This document shows, piece by piece, positions 40,793 through 49,785 of a DNA stretch of 64,000 nucleotides (the first letter of the stretch is position 1; each line of letters begins with the position of its first letter). The notes under the pieces were generated by a model, which was given only the letters and a program-made list of their open reading frames with translations, had not been told where the DNA came from and ran no database searches. The DNA lies in NCBI GenBank assembly GCA_963977415.1, contig CAXBOS010000005.1:186001-250000 (forward strand). Direction: 5' to 3'. Position numbers and translations under genes: made by a program. The stretch is from Croceimicrobium sp963977415 (GTDB taxonomy: Bacteria > Bacteroidota > Bacteroidia > Flavobacteriales > Schleiferiaceae).

Positions 40793-43123
40793 TTAAAAAG
40801 AATAGCTAAGTGATACAGTAGGCATAATTGGCAACTGGTTTACCCTTTTATTGGCTTCACGATCATAGAAGAAAATATTCTCATAGTTAAGAATGTTGGT
40901 GGCCCCTACCGAAACTTCCAATACCTGTATTTCAGTAATATCGTAGGTATAGGTAAGACTCATATCCACTCTATGGTAATTTGGTAAACGACGAGTATTT
41001 AGCTCCCCATAAAGCACACCCGCCTCTCCATTCTCTGTGGTGTAATCGTAATTAATTGCGGTTTGTCCGCGATCATCAACAAAAGGCTGTTCGCTGTAAA
41101 ACAATTGCGTGGGAGTAAAAGGAAAACCTGTTCCGAAATTGTAGCGCAGGCTTGCTTCCCATTCCTTCTTCTTTCCAAAAGAATAATTGGAAACAAAGTT
41201 TAAGTTATGACGACGGTCAAAAACTGGAGCGTATTCTCTAACACCATCATCTCGGGTTACTTTACCAACAGAATAGGCTAACCAGAGGTATAAATTCTTT
41301 TTTGTGTACTTAACTAAGAAGTCAACACCTTGCGCTAAACCGCGTTCAACAAGAAAGTTTTTTACTAATATTTCTGGCTTTCCAATAGCTGTTGGACTAG
41401 ATTCATCATAAATCTGGTTACGGTTCAAATTTGTGATTTGATGGAATTGCTTGATATAACCTTCGATGTTAACCGAAATTTCTTTGGTAATTTCTACTTC
41501 AAAACCAGCTACATAGTGCGTCGATTTCTGCAAACTACTGGTGATATCCTCCCCTCTGAAGGTGCTAGGAACCTGTCCTAAAGAAACACCACTTAGGAAA
41601 CCATAGAATAAGTTTACCACATCACGATCGGAATTACCGGCCATTAAATTTTGTGAGTATAAACCACCGCTAGCCTTAAGGCGTAACCAATCGTTTACAT
41701 TGTATTTTAACCCTAAACGAGGTTCAATACTAGCTTCAGACTGACTACCATAATAGTGCACGCGCAAGCTAGGCTCGGCAATAAAGCGGTTGGAACTGTA
41801 GCGATATTTAACAAAACTTCCCAATTCAGTAGTGTTTTCACGCTGCTGAACAGAGCGACCTAAAGAAGCATCAATTTCGAAATCGGTTGTATAGGTAATG
41901 GCTTCAATTCCAAATTTAAGCTCATCTGCTTTACGGAAAAAGTAGGTAAAATCTAATCCCCCGTTAAAACCAGTAATGGAGCTAGTTTGCACTAATTCAG
42001 GTTCAATGGCAGTAACATCGTAAACAGAATAACTCACATCTCCCGAAAGGAGCATTTTAGAAGATGCTGGTACTGCCGTAAAATTAAAACCCGCACCTCG
42101 AGAGGTCCAGTCGATACTATTGGCAGAACCATAACGAACTCCATCATCGAAATTGAAACCAAAGGCATTAATCTGTGAACCGTTATCGGCTTGAGAACTA
42201 AACTTAGCGTAGATATCGGTAAAACTAAAAGGCAAGCCATCAAACTCGGTTTCAACATAAGGATAGAAAATATCACTAGTTTGATCGAGGTACGAAGTTT
42301 TAGCGGAGATTAAAAACGAAGAACTTGCCAATCCCCTTTTATTTTTTTTCCCTAATGGCGCTTCTAACAAAAGTTTAGAGGTATACGTACTAGAGCTCGC
42401 TTTTCCCGCAAAGCGGCGACGATTTCCAGAACGAGTTCGCACGTCCATTACCGCACTATTTCTACTACCGTATTCTGCGCTAAAGCCACCCGTATAAACA
42501 TCGGCTGAGCGAATAATATCATTATCGAAAACCGAGAAGAAACCGATACTATGGAAAGGATTATAGATAATCATCCCATCGAGTAAGATTAAGTTTTGAA
42601 TGGGTGCGCCCCCTCTAATATAAAGCTGTCCTCCTTGGTCACCAGTAGTAATTACACCCGGTAAAACCTGAATCGCTTTAATAATATCGGCATCACCACC
42701 CACGGAAAAACGTGTGATTTCTTTGGGATCGAGAGTAACTACTGAGGTTAATACTTTGGTGTCTCGCTCTTTTCGTGCGGCAGAAATTTCAACTTCATCC
42801 AAAAGCTCAGTGCTTTCACTAAGGTAAATATTGGCACTAATTATTCCGTTAGCGCTTACTTTAGTCTCTACACTAGTTTCCGTGTAACCAATAAAACTCG
42901 CCTTTAGGGTGTAAGTACCTGCGGGCACATCGTTTATAATATAATAACCATTATTAGCAGCCACCGCTCCAAGTTTTGTTCCTTCAATCACCACATTGGC
43001 AAATGGTACTGGGTTTTCATTGGTTTTATCGTAAACAAAACCTTTAATGGTGCCTGTATTTTGAGCTAAGGCAGAGGAAAAGCTCAAAATAATTAGGCAA
43101 AACGTTAAAATCGACTTTCGCAT
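40793..43123 (-). CDS. TonB-dependent outer-membrane receptor
   Basis: 776 residues. Signal peptide to about 20 (SSALAQ). A CarboxypepD_reg domain (about 24-110) has IKGFVYDKTNENPVPFANV and GYYIINDVPAGTYTLKASF. The plug domain (about 120-230) includes VGGDADIIKAIQVLPG, LYIRGGAPIQNLILLDG and SAEYGSRNSAVMDV. The barrel ends PTVSLSYSF, with the terminal aromatic used for outer-membrane assembly. No SusD-like partner is adjacent. It is a single gene; substrate unknown. Confidence 0.93.
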   Translation of the reverse strand: MRKSILTFCLIILSFSSALAQNTGTIKGFVYDKTNENPVPFANVVIEGTKLGAVAANNGYYIINDVPAGTYTLKASFIGYTETSVETKVSANGIISANIYLSESTELLDEVEISAARKERDTKVLTSVVTLDPKEITRFSVGGDADIIKAIQVLPGVITTGDQGGQLYIRGGAPIQNLILLDGMIIYNPFHSIGFFSVFDNDIIRSADVYTGGFSAEYGSRNSAVMDVRTRSGNRRRFAGKASSSTYTSKLLLEAPLGKKNKRGLASSSFLISAKTSYLDQTSDIFYPYVETEFDGLPFSFTDIYAKFSSQADNGSQINAFGFNFDDGVRYGSANSIDWTSRGAGFNFTAVPASSKMLLSGDVSYSVYDVTAIEPELVQTSSITGFNGGLDFTYFFRKADELKFGIEAITYTTDFEIDASLGRSVQQRENTTELGSFVKYRYSSNRFIAEPSLRVHYYGSQSEASIEPRLGLKYNVNDWLRLKASGGLYSQNLMAGNSDRDVVNLFYGFLSGVSLGQVPSTFRGEDITSSLQKSTHYVAGFEVEITKEISVNIEGYIKQFHQITNLNRNQIYDESSPTAIGKPEILVKNFLVERGLAQGVDFLVKYTKKNLYLWLAYSVGKVTRDDGVREYAPVFDRRHNLNFVSNYSFGKKKEWEASLRYNFGTGFPFTPTQLFYSEQPFVDDRGQTAINYDYTTENGEAGVLYGELNTRRLPNYHRVDMSLTYTYDITEIQVLEVSVGATNILNYENIFFYDREANKRVNQLPIMPTVSLSYSF

Positions 43124-43152
43124 GTATCTAAGGCCAGTAGGCCAATATAGGG

Positions 43153-44154
43153 TTATAGATATACAATTTTAAAGAGTAACTCTTTTAGCAATTCGCTGTC
43201 GCTACTGCTTGCATTGTTAACTCCTTTAGACTTCATATCGGTCTCGCGCAAATATGCCATAATTCGCGCAATTTTCCGAACATCATAAAACTTTAATGCA
43301 CCTAAGTATTCTTGTAAGGCATACATGTTAACGCCAGCTTGCTTCATCATTTCACCTTGACTCGCCCCTTTTATTTGAGCTAAGATCATTAAAATGCGGA
43401 AGTTACGATACAATAAGCTGATTGTTAGTACCAAAGGATTATCTTTAGGATTTGACTGAAAATATTGTTGAATACGTAAGGCTTTTTCAAAATCGTTGCG
43501 ATTTAAAGCATTACAAAGCTCAAAATTGTTAAAGTCTTTGGAAATACCCACATTGGCTTCTACCAATTCAGGACTAATTTCCTCGCCTTTTTTGGCAATC
43601 ATCGACAGCTTGGTAATTTCGCTATCAATTCTACCTAAGTCGGTGCCCAAACTTTCGGCTAACATTTGAATTGCCCTGCCATTAGCTTTTAAGCCATGGT
43701 CTTTGAGCATCATACCAATCCAATCGGGTACCTGATTATCGTAAACCTTTTTACTTTCAAAAAGTACATGCTTTTTGGCGAGAATGGAAAACACCTTTTT
43801 ACGCTTATCGGCCTTTTTGTACTTGTAGGCAAACACTAAGACCGTAGTGTTTTGAGGGTTTTCGGCATAAGCTTCTAAAAGTTCCAGTTTCCCTAGATGC
43901 TGTGCTTCTTTAATAATAACCACCACCCGATCGGCCATCATGGGATAGCGCTTAGCTTCGCCAATTACTGCATCTATAGAAGTATCCGATCCGTATAAAA
44001 TTACCTGATTAAAACTTCTTTCTGCCTCATCTAAAGCGGTATGCTCAATTAATGAAACAATTTTATCTATAAAAAAGGGCTCCTCCCCCGTTAAAAAATA
44101 AATGGGGCGAAAATCCTTTCTGCGAATTTCGTTAATCAGTGTAGAGTAGTCCAT
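43153..44154 (-). CDS. holA: DNA polymerase III subunit delta
   Basis: 333 residues from the ATG at 44152-44154; an upstream start would add 14 residues not seen in the family. HolA is the clamp-loader subunit that opens the beta clamp. The N-terminal RPIYFLTGEEPFFIDKIVSLI is typical, as are FNQVILYGSD, YPMMADRVVVIIKEA and the C-terminal RNFRILMILAQIKGAS region. Walker motifs are absent, as expected for delta. It is divergent from the HsdR-N-like gene, a neighbour pair that recurs in Bacteroidota. Confidence 0.93.
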   Translation of the reverse strand: MDYSTLINEIRRKDFRPIYFLTGEEPFFIDKIVSLIEHTALDEAERSFNQVILYGSDTSIDAVIGEAKRYPMMADRVVVIIKEAQHLGKLELLEAYAENPQNTTVLVFAYKYKKADKRKKVFSILAKKHVLFESKKVYDNQVPDWIGMMLKDHGLKANGRAIQMLAESLGTDLGRIDSEITKLSMIAKKGEEISPELVEANVGISKDFNNFELCNALNRNDFEKALRIQQYFQSNPKDNPLVLTISLLYRNFRILMILAQIKGASQGEMMKQAGVNMYALQEYLGALKFYDVRKIARIMAYLRETDMKSKGVNNASSSDSELLKELLFKIVYL

Positions 44155-44255
44155 AGAAATGATTGCCTGCAAAGCAACAAAATTAAGGCTTCTCAATTAA
44201 TAACCGCATTCAAAAAAAACCTTTCCGCGCAAGCGATTGAGCTTATCTTTGTCGA

Positions 44256-44711
44256 GTGAAAAACTTGGTCCCTTTAAATTTAGATCCCGCCCCGCTTAAG
44301 CTTTCGCAGAAAGACGGACAAGTTTACGTTTGGGATCAGATTCGCAAAAAACATTTGGTGTTAACGCCAGAAGAATGGGTTCGACAGCATCTCATTCACT
44401 ACTTTATTAGCGAATTACAAGTTCCTTTAGCGGCCTTTAGTTTAGAAGGTGGCTTTCGCCTAAATGGTAAACTAAAGCGCTCGGATATACTCATCTATAA
44501 AAATGCCCAACCCTGCCTTTTGGCAGAATGTAAAGCGCCCCAAGTAAAAATTAGTCAAGATACTTTCGACCAAGCCAGTCGCTATAATATGCATTATCAA
44601 TTACCCTATTTAGCAATTAGCAATGGCTTAGAACATTATTGGCTGCGCATAAAAGAGGGTGGGAAATCCTACTATTTCGCCGAGAAATTAGAACCTTTTA
44701 GCAACTGGTAA
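44256..44711 (+). CDS. Stand-alone HsdR-N-like (PD-(D/E)XK) protein
   Basis: 151 residues from a GTG start. It matches the N-terminal nuclease-like domain of type I restriction HsdR subunits: TPEEWVRQHLIHYF, then RSDILIYKNAQPCLLAECKAP, holding the D...ExK catalytic pattern, and QASRYNMHYQLPYLAISNG. The helicase domains of HsdR are wholly absent and there is no hsdM or hsdS nearby, so it is not a restriction system. It is a conserved single-domain neighbour of holA in the phylum, suggesting a housekeeping DNA role. That role is inference. Confidence 0.88.
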   Translation: MKNLVPLNLDPAPLKLSQKDGQVYVWDQIRKKHLVLTPEEWVRQHLIHYFISELQVPLAAFSLEGGFRLNGKLKRSDILIYKNAQPCLLAECKAPQVKISQDTFDQASRYNMHYQLPYLAISNGLEHYWLRIKEGGKSYYFAEKLEPFSNW

Positions 44712-44712
44712 T

Positions 44713-45456
44713 TTATTTTCCCAAACGCAAAGCCACTTTAGTACCCGCAATTACCGACCAAGCTGGTGCTAAAATCCAACCTAAGATGGGAATTAAAAAT
44801 AAACCGTAAAAAAAGAGACCCACCGTGGCTACTGCTGCGCGATTTTTCCGCATCCATTTTTCCGTATCTGCAAAAGAATAACGCCAACGCTCAGCATTGT
44901 AATCCATTAGGCCATAACCTAAAAAATAAGATTGTACTAAAAGAATTAGAAAGGGACTAATAATCCCAAGCAAGGGAATGAAAGCTAAAATGGAAAGGAC
45001 AATTGTAAGAGCCATCTCCTTTATAAAATTGAGGAGATTTATTCGCACAGCCCGAATGATATCATTAAACATCTGCGCCAGCGAAAAAGGGGTTTCAATG
45101 CCAAGCTCGTCCTTTTCTACCTTCTCAGATAAAAAACTAAGAAAGGGCGATAAGAGAATTAAGGTTGCGTATTTGAATAGGCTTCCCATGAAAAAGATCA
45201 TGATAATTTGCAGAATAATCACCAACACAATGCTGTAAGACTCCAATTCACCAAGCTGATAGCCAAAAAGCCCCAGCACTAGGTTTAACCAACGATTGAT
45301 ATTGTTTAGCATCAGCCAAATTAAACCCACCAACAGCCCACTGTACACTAAAATGGGTAAAAGTAAATAGCGTCGGTAACCCTTTTTAAAGAGCTTTGGG
45401 AAGGCCTCAATATAGGCTCCGATACTTATCCCGAGATATTGAAAGAATTGCACCAT
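44713..45456 (-). CDS. EI24/CysZ-like membrane protein
   Basis: 247 residues with four or more membrane segments (about 28-50, 76-105, 148-180, 208-240). The layout and the segments LFKKGYRRYLLLPILVYSG and GYGLMDYNAERWRYSF match the EI24 domain family, which includes the sulfate permease CysZ. No cysteine-synthesis genes are adjacent, so sulfate transport is not assumed. It is convergent with the HsdR-N-like gene (1 bp gap) and divergent from purB. Confidence 0.88.
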   Translation of the reverse strand: MVQFFQYLGISIGAYIEAFPKLFKKGYRRYLLLPILVYSGLLVGLIWLMLNNINRWLNLVLGLFGYQLGELESYSIVLVIILQIIMIFFMGSLFKYATLILLSPFLSFLSEKVEKDELGIETPFSLAQMFNDIIRAVRINLLNFIKEMALTIVLSILAFIPLLGIISPFLILLVQSYFLGYGLMDYNAERWRYSFADTEKWMRKNRAAVATVGLFFYGLFLIPILGWILAPAWSVIAGTKVALRLGK

Positions 45457-45465
45457 AAAGATTTA

Positions 45466-45473
45466 TACTTTTG
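45466..45473 (+). promoter_or_regulatory. -7 box of purB
   Basis: TACTTTTG, an exact TAnnTTTG match, 19 bp before the purB ATG. It lies inside an upstream in-frame extension, which supports the start at 45493. Confidence 0.65.
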
Positions 45474-45492
45474 CCGCTTCAAAAATCCGAAC

Positions 45493-46836
45493 ATGGAAAA
45501 TCAATTAAACGCAGTTTCCCCGATAGACGGGCGCTATCGCAAAGTAACTAAAAAGCTTAGCAATTATTTCTCAGAATTTGCTCTTATTCAATATCGGGTG
45601 CGGGTTGAAGTTGAATATTTTATTAGCCTGTGCGAGCTGCCTTTGCCGCAATTAGCAAATTTTGATAAGCAACGCTTCAACGATTTAAGAGACCTTTATT
45701 TAGATTTTAGTCTTGCTGACGCAGAAGCGATTAAAAAGATTGAACAAACTACGAATCACGATGTGAAAGCGGTTGAGTACTTTCTAAAAGAACACTTTAA
45801 CCGCCTAGGTTTGGAGCAGTTTCAAGAGTTTATCCATTTTGGATTAACCTCGCAAGACATAAATAATACGGCGATTCCGCTTAGTATTAAGGAATTTATT
45901 GAGGAAGACTATACCTCCATTTTAGGAGATCTTATTGTTAGCCTTACTAATATGGCAGAAGAGTGGTCGGATATCCCTATGTTGGCCCGTACGCATGGAC
46001 AGCCTGCCTCTCCCACTATTTTAGGAAAAGAAATAATGGTTTTTGTGGAGCGCTTGGATCAGCAGATAAATTTGTTGCGCCATATTCCTCACTCAGCTAA
46101 ATTTGGTGGTGCCACTGGTAATTTCAATGCCCATAACTTAGCCTACCCAAATACCGATTGGCATGGCTTTGCCCAAGAGTTTGTTGAAGAAAACCTCGGC
46201 CTACAGCATTCTTGGCCTACCACGCAAATTGAGCACTACGATAATATGGCGGCGCTTTTTGATTGTATGAAGCGTATCAATACTATTATTATGGACTTAG
46301 ACCGCGATATGTGGACTTACATATCGATGGAGTACTTTAAGCAAAAAATTAAGGAAGGTGAAATAGGCTCTTCTGCCATGCCACATAAGGTTAACCCGAT
46401 TGACTTTGAAAACAGTGAAGGGAACTTAGGCGTTGCCAATGCTTTATTTGAGCACTTGGCTGCTAAACTTCCCCTTTCTCGCTTACAGCGCGATTTAACC
46501 GATAGTACTGTTTTACGCAATGTAGGGGTTCCTTTTGGTCACACTATTATTGCCATCAACTCTACCTTAAAAGGACTGAATAAATTACTGCTTAACAAAA
46601 AAGCTTTGGAAGCCGATTTAGAAAGAAACTGGGCGGTAGTTGCAGAAGGCATCCAAAACATTTTACGTCGCGAAGGCTATCCTAAGCCTTACGAAGCACT
46701 GAAGTCTCTCACACGCACCAATAAGGCTATCGATGAACAAGCCATTGCCGAGTTTATTGGCGGCTTAGATGTTAGTCCTGAAATTAAAATGGAACTATTA
46801 GCAATTCGTCCCGAAAATTACGTGGGAAGAGCTTAA
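45493..46836 (+). CDS. purB: Adenylosuccinate lyase
   Basis: 447 residues from the ATG at 45493; an earlier ATG at 45439 lies ahead of the promoter and adds non-conserved sequence. PurB acts twice in purine synthesis, splitting fumarate from SAICAR and from adenylosuccinate. The fumarase/aspartase signature is SSAMPHKVNPIDFENSEGN. LARTHGQPASPT and SPIDGRYRKVTKKL, with the TSQDINNTA loop, are also present. The length and SPIDGRY start match the E. coli-type PurB. Single gene with terminator. Confidence 0.97.
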   Translation: MENQLNAVSPIDGRYRKVTKKLSNYFSEFALIQYRVRVEVEYFISLCELPLPQLANFDKQRFNDLRDLYLDFSLADAEAIKKIEQTTNHDVKAVEYFLKEHFNRLGLEQFQEFIHFGLTSQDINNTAIPLSIKEFIEEDYTSILGDLIVSLTNMAEEWSDIPMLARTHGQPASPTILGKEIMVFVERLDQQINLLRHIPHSAKFGGATGNFNAHNLAYPNTDWHGFAQEFVEENLGLQHSWPTTQIEHYDNMAALFDCMKRINTIIMDLDRDMWTYISMEYFKQKIKEGEIGSSAMPHKVNPIDFENSEGNLGVANALFEHLAAKLPLSRLQRDLTDSTVLRNVGVPFGHTIIAINSTLKGLNKLLLNKKALEADLERNWAVVAEGIQNILRREGYPKPYEALKSLTRTNKAIDEQAIAEFIGGLDVSPEIKMELLAIRPENYVGRA

Positions 46837-46909
46837 ATGCTCACTATTAACTGGAGGTAAGGAGACTAAATTCCACATGGAGTTAGAACTCTGAAAAAAC
46901 TTTAGGAAA

Positions 46910-46943
46910 AAGGCGGTTTCATGTTGGAAGCCGCTTTTTTTTT
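46910..46943 (+). terminator. Terminator after purB
   Basis: GCGGTTTC and GGAAGCCGC pair (one G-U) around a short loop, followed by nine T. Confidence 0.88.
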
Positions 46944-47027
46944 GCTTTATTAGAAGCAGTTTAACAATTTAGACTGAATTTAAAATAAAAGCTTTCTGAT
47001 CGAGGCAATTAGAAAGCCGCCGTTTAC

Positions 47028-47035
47028 TATTTTTG
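47028..47035 (+). promoter_or_regulatory. -7 box of aconitase gene
   Basis: TATTTTTG matches TAnnTTTG, 24 bp before the ATG at 47060. It overlaps an alternative TTG start at 47033, arguing against that start. Confidence 0.6.
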
Positions 47036-47059
47036 CGAATCTTGAAAAAATCCAACAAC

Positions 47060-49327
47060 ATGATTTTTGATATCGAAATGATCAAAAAGGTTTACGCCAA
47101 ATTTCCCGAGCGCGTTGCTGCTGCTCGTAAAATTACTGGTGGACCCCTTACCCTAGCGGAAAAAATTCTTTATGCCCACTTGTGGGATGAAAACAACAAT
47201 ACAGCTCATACGAGAGGTAAAAGCTACGTAGACTTTGCCCCTGATCGTGTGGCCATGCAAGACGCAACTGCGCAAATGGCCCTATTGCAATTTATGCAAT
47301 CAGGACGTAAAGAAGCTGCTGTACCTTCAACGGTGCATTGTGATCACCTTATTCAGGCTGAAACGGGTGCGGTAGCCGATTTAAAAAACGCCAAGCAAAA
47401 GAGCTCGGAAGTTTTTGATTTCCTTCAATCTGTATCGAATAAATACGGTATTGGTTTTTGGGAACCAGGTGGTGGTATTATTCACCAAGTAGTTTTAGAA
47501 AACTATGCTTTCCCTGGTGGAATGATGATCGGTACCGATTCACATACTGTAAATGCTGGTGGCCTCGGAATGGTGGCCATTGGTGTAGGTGGTGCTGATG
47601 CCGTAGACGTTATGGCCGGTATGCCTTGGGAACTTAAATTCCCTAAGCTTATTGGGGTAAAATTAACAGGTAAACTATCTGGCTGGACCGCTAGCAAAGA
47701 CGTAATTTTAAAACTTGCTGGCATCCTAACCGTAAAAGGTGGTACTGGTGCCATTGTAGAATATTTCGGACCGGGTGCTAAGTCTTTAAGCTGCACTGGT
47801 AAAGGAACCATTTGTAATATGGGCGCCGAAATTGGTGCTACTACTTCTACCTTTGGTTACGACAATAAAATGGGCGATTACCTTCGTGGTACTGGCCGTG
47901 CAGAAGTAGCTGATGCTGCCGATGCCATTGCAGAACACCTTACGGGAGATGAGGAAGTATATAATAATCCAGAAGCTTACTTCGATCAAGTTATTGAAAT
48001 CGACCTCAGCACCTTAGAGCCGCATATCAACGGACCCTTTACTCCCGATAGAGCTACACCAATTAGCCAATTTGCTAAAGAGGTGGAAGCCAATGGCTGG
48101 CCAAAAGAATTGGAAGTAGGTTTAATTGGTTCTTGTACTAACTCTTCTTATGAAGATTTAACTCGTGCCGCCTCGATCGCCCAGCAGGCCATCGATAAAA
48201 ACCTCACTGTACGTTCTGAATTTACCATTACTCCTGGTAGCGAGCAAGTTCGCTTTACGGCAGATCGTGATGGACTGTTAGAAAAATTTAACGCCATGGG
48301 TGGGGTTGTAATGGCTAACGCTTGTGGACCATGTATTGGTCAATGGGCGCGTCATACCGACGATCCTACTCGTAAAAACTCCATTATCACTTCATTCAAC
48401 CGAAATTTCGCGAAGCGTAACGACGGTAATCCTAATACCCACAGTTTTGTGGCTAGTCCAGAGATTGTAACAGCTATGGCTATTGCGGGAGATATGACTT
48501 TTAATCCATTAACTGATACGCTTACGAACGAAAAAGGTGAGCAAGTTAAATTGGATGAGCCATTAGGAATAGAGATGCCTCCAGCTGGTTTTGCTGTAGA
48601 AAACAATGGATACCATGAGCCTGCCGCTGATGGTAGTAATGTAACTATTCAAGTTGCTGAAAAATCAGAACGTCTACAATTATTAGATCCTTTCCAAGCT
48701 TGGGATGGTAAAAATATTGAAGGCATGCGCCTAATTATTAAGGCGAAAGGAAAATGTACTACCGACCATATTTCTATGGCTGGTCCATGGTTACGTTTCC
48801 GCGGTCACTTAGATAATATCTCTAATAACACTTTAACAGGTGCGATTAATTATTTCAATGATGAGCCAGGACGCGTTAAAAACCTCTTAACAGGTGAAGT
48901 TGGTACTGTGCCGGATGTGCAAAGAGCATACAAAGCAGCGGGAATCCCAACCATTGTTGTGGGTGATCATAACTACGGCGAAGGAAGCTCACGCGAGCAT
49001 GCCGCTATGCAGCCGCGCCACTTAGGAATGAGAATCGTATTGGTAAAATCTTTTGCCCGTATCCACGAAACCAACCTTAAGAAGCAGGGAATGCTTGGCC
49101 TTACTTTCCAAAATGAAGCCGACTATAATTTATTCCGTGAAGATGACATCATCGACACCGTAGACCTAGATCAGTTTCAAGAAGGCAAAGCCTTACAATT
49201 GAGATTGAAACATGCTGACGGTAGTGAAGACTTAATTACCGTTGACCATACTTACAATGATTCGCAAATAGCTTGGTTTAAAGCGGGTAGCGCTCTGAAT
49301 AAGATTAAAAGCGACCTTATAGCTTAA
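47060..49327 (+). CDS. Aconitate hydratase
   Basis: 755 residues from the ATG at 47060. Aconitase isomerises citrate to isocitrate in the TCA cycle. The 4Fe-4S ligands are in LIGSCTNSSYED and ANACGPCIGQW, where the second segment carries the CxxC pair. The swivel domain includes GDHNYGEGSSREHAAMQPRH. The length and domain order (N-terminal catalytic, C-terminal swivel) resemble the mitochondrial-type aconitases common in Bacteroidota rather than E. coli AcnA (about 890) or AcnB, so no acnA or acnB symbol is given. It is monocistronic. Confidence 0.96.
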   Translation: MIFDIEMIKKVYAKFPERVAAARKITGGPLTLAEKILYAHLWDENNNTAHTRGKSYVDFAPDRVAMQDATAQMALLQFMQSGRKEAAVPSTVHCDHLIQAETGAVADLKNAKQKSSEVFDFLQSVSNKYGIGFWEPGGGIIHQVVLENYAFPGGMMIGTDSHTVNAGGLGMVAIGVGGADAVDVMAGMPWELKFPKLIGVKLTGKLSGWTASKDVILKLAGILTVKGGTGAIVEYFGPGAKSLSCTGKGTICNMGAEIGATTSTFGYDNKMGDYLRGTGRAEVADAADAIAEHLTGDEEVYNNPEAYFDQVIEIDLSTLEPHINGPFTPDRATPISQFAKEVEANGWPKELEVGLIGSCTNSSYEDLTRAASIAQQAIDKNLTVRSEFTITPGSEQVRFTADRDGLLEKFNAMGGVVMANACGPCIGQWARHTDDPTRKNSIITSFNRNFAKRNDGNPNTHSFVASPEIVTAMAIAGDMTFNPLTDTLTNEKGEQVKLDEPLGIEMPPAGFAVENNGYHEPAADGSNVTIQVAEKSERLQLLDPFQAWDGKNIEGMRLIIKAKGKCTTDHISMAGPWLRFRGHLDNISNNTLTGAINYFNDEPGRVKNLLTGEVGTVPDVQRAYKAAGIPTIVVGDHNYGEGSSREHAAMQPRHLGMRIVLVKSFARIHETNLKKQGMLGLTFQNEADYNLFREDDIIDTVDLDQFQEGKALQLRLKHADGSEDLITVDHTYNDSQIAWFKAGSALNKIKSDLIA

Positions 49328-49350
49328 ATTTTGGTAAGCCTAAATATGAG

Positions 49351-49388
49351 ATCCCTCTCAACAAAATTGCTGAGAGGGATTTTTTTTT
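49351..49388 (+). terminator. Terminator after aconitase gene
   Basis: ATCCCTCTCA and TGAGAGGGAT form a perfect 10-bp stem with a 10-base loop, followed by eight T. Confidence 0.95.
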
Positions 49389-49429
49389 GACTTTTTTCTA
49401 AAAAGTAATGAAAATCACAAATTGTTAAT

Positions 49430-49437
49430 TATATTTG
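49430..49437 (+). promoter_or_regulatory. -7 box upstream of candidate small RNA
   Basis: TATATTTG is an exact TAnnTTTG match in the gap after the aconitase terminator. No open frame follows before the next terminator at 49560-49603. Confidence 0.5.
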
Positions 49438-49443
49438 CATTGT

Positions 49444-49603
49444 TAATAGTAAAGCTATCATATACGCGTTTAACGTATCTCTATTGCTAGTAACACTATA
49501 AATGAAATTTAATTGAATTGGCGACTAGCCTATCCCACTAAAGATAGCTTGGTTGGTTTAACTCTCTCGCTCCTTTTTCTTAAGGACGGGAGAGTTTCTT
49601 TTT
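49444..49603 (+). ncRNA. Candidate structured small RNA, unknown family
   Basis: This stretch has a promoter-like box at 49430-49437 and its own terminator: AACTCTC...CTCC (49560-49573) pairs with GGACGGGAGAGTT (49584-49596), followed by TTTCTTTTT. Between them AAGCTATC (49453-49460) is exactly complementary to GATAGCTT (49543-49550), closing a domain that holds smaller hairpins TACG/CGTA and GGC/GCC. No sizeable open frame exists. It is called a candidate because each part is short and could arise by chance; together they fit an independent RNA of about 160 nt. Confidence 0.45.
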
Positions 49604-49708
49604 AGGGACCTTTTCGTTTCATCGTTTCCTTATTATTAGTGTATTTTAAAAAGAAATAGGGCGGACCAATTCCCCTTCGCTAGGCAAGCCCACGCTTTAC
49701 CTTTCCAT

Positions 49709-49716
49709 TATCTTTG
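49709..49716 (+). promoter_or_regulatory. -7 box for T9SS protein 49786-50826
   Basis: TATCTTTG, exact TAnnTTTG match, 77 bp before the chosen ATG. Confidence 0.55.
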
Positions 49717-49785
49717 CAAAAATTCTGTTAGTCGCTAACCAACTAAGCTTAAGCATCGTTATACTAGCAGATGAAAACTAAAGTC

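Noticed and set aside
44256..44711. Type I restriction-modification locus
   Set aside because: Only an HsdR-N-like domain is present; no helicase, methylase or specificity genes nearby.
47033..47059. TTG start for aconitase giving nine extra residues
   Set aside because: It overlaps the predicted -7 box at 47028-47035 and the extra residues are not typical of the family.
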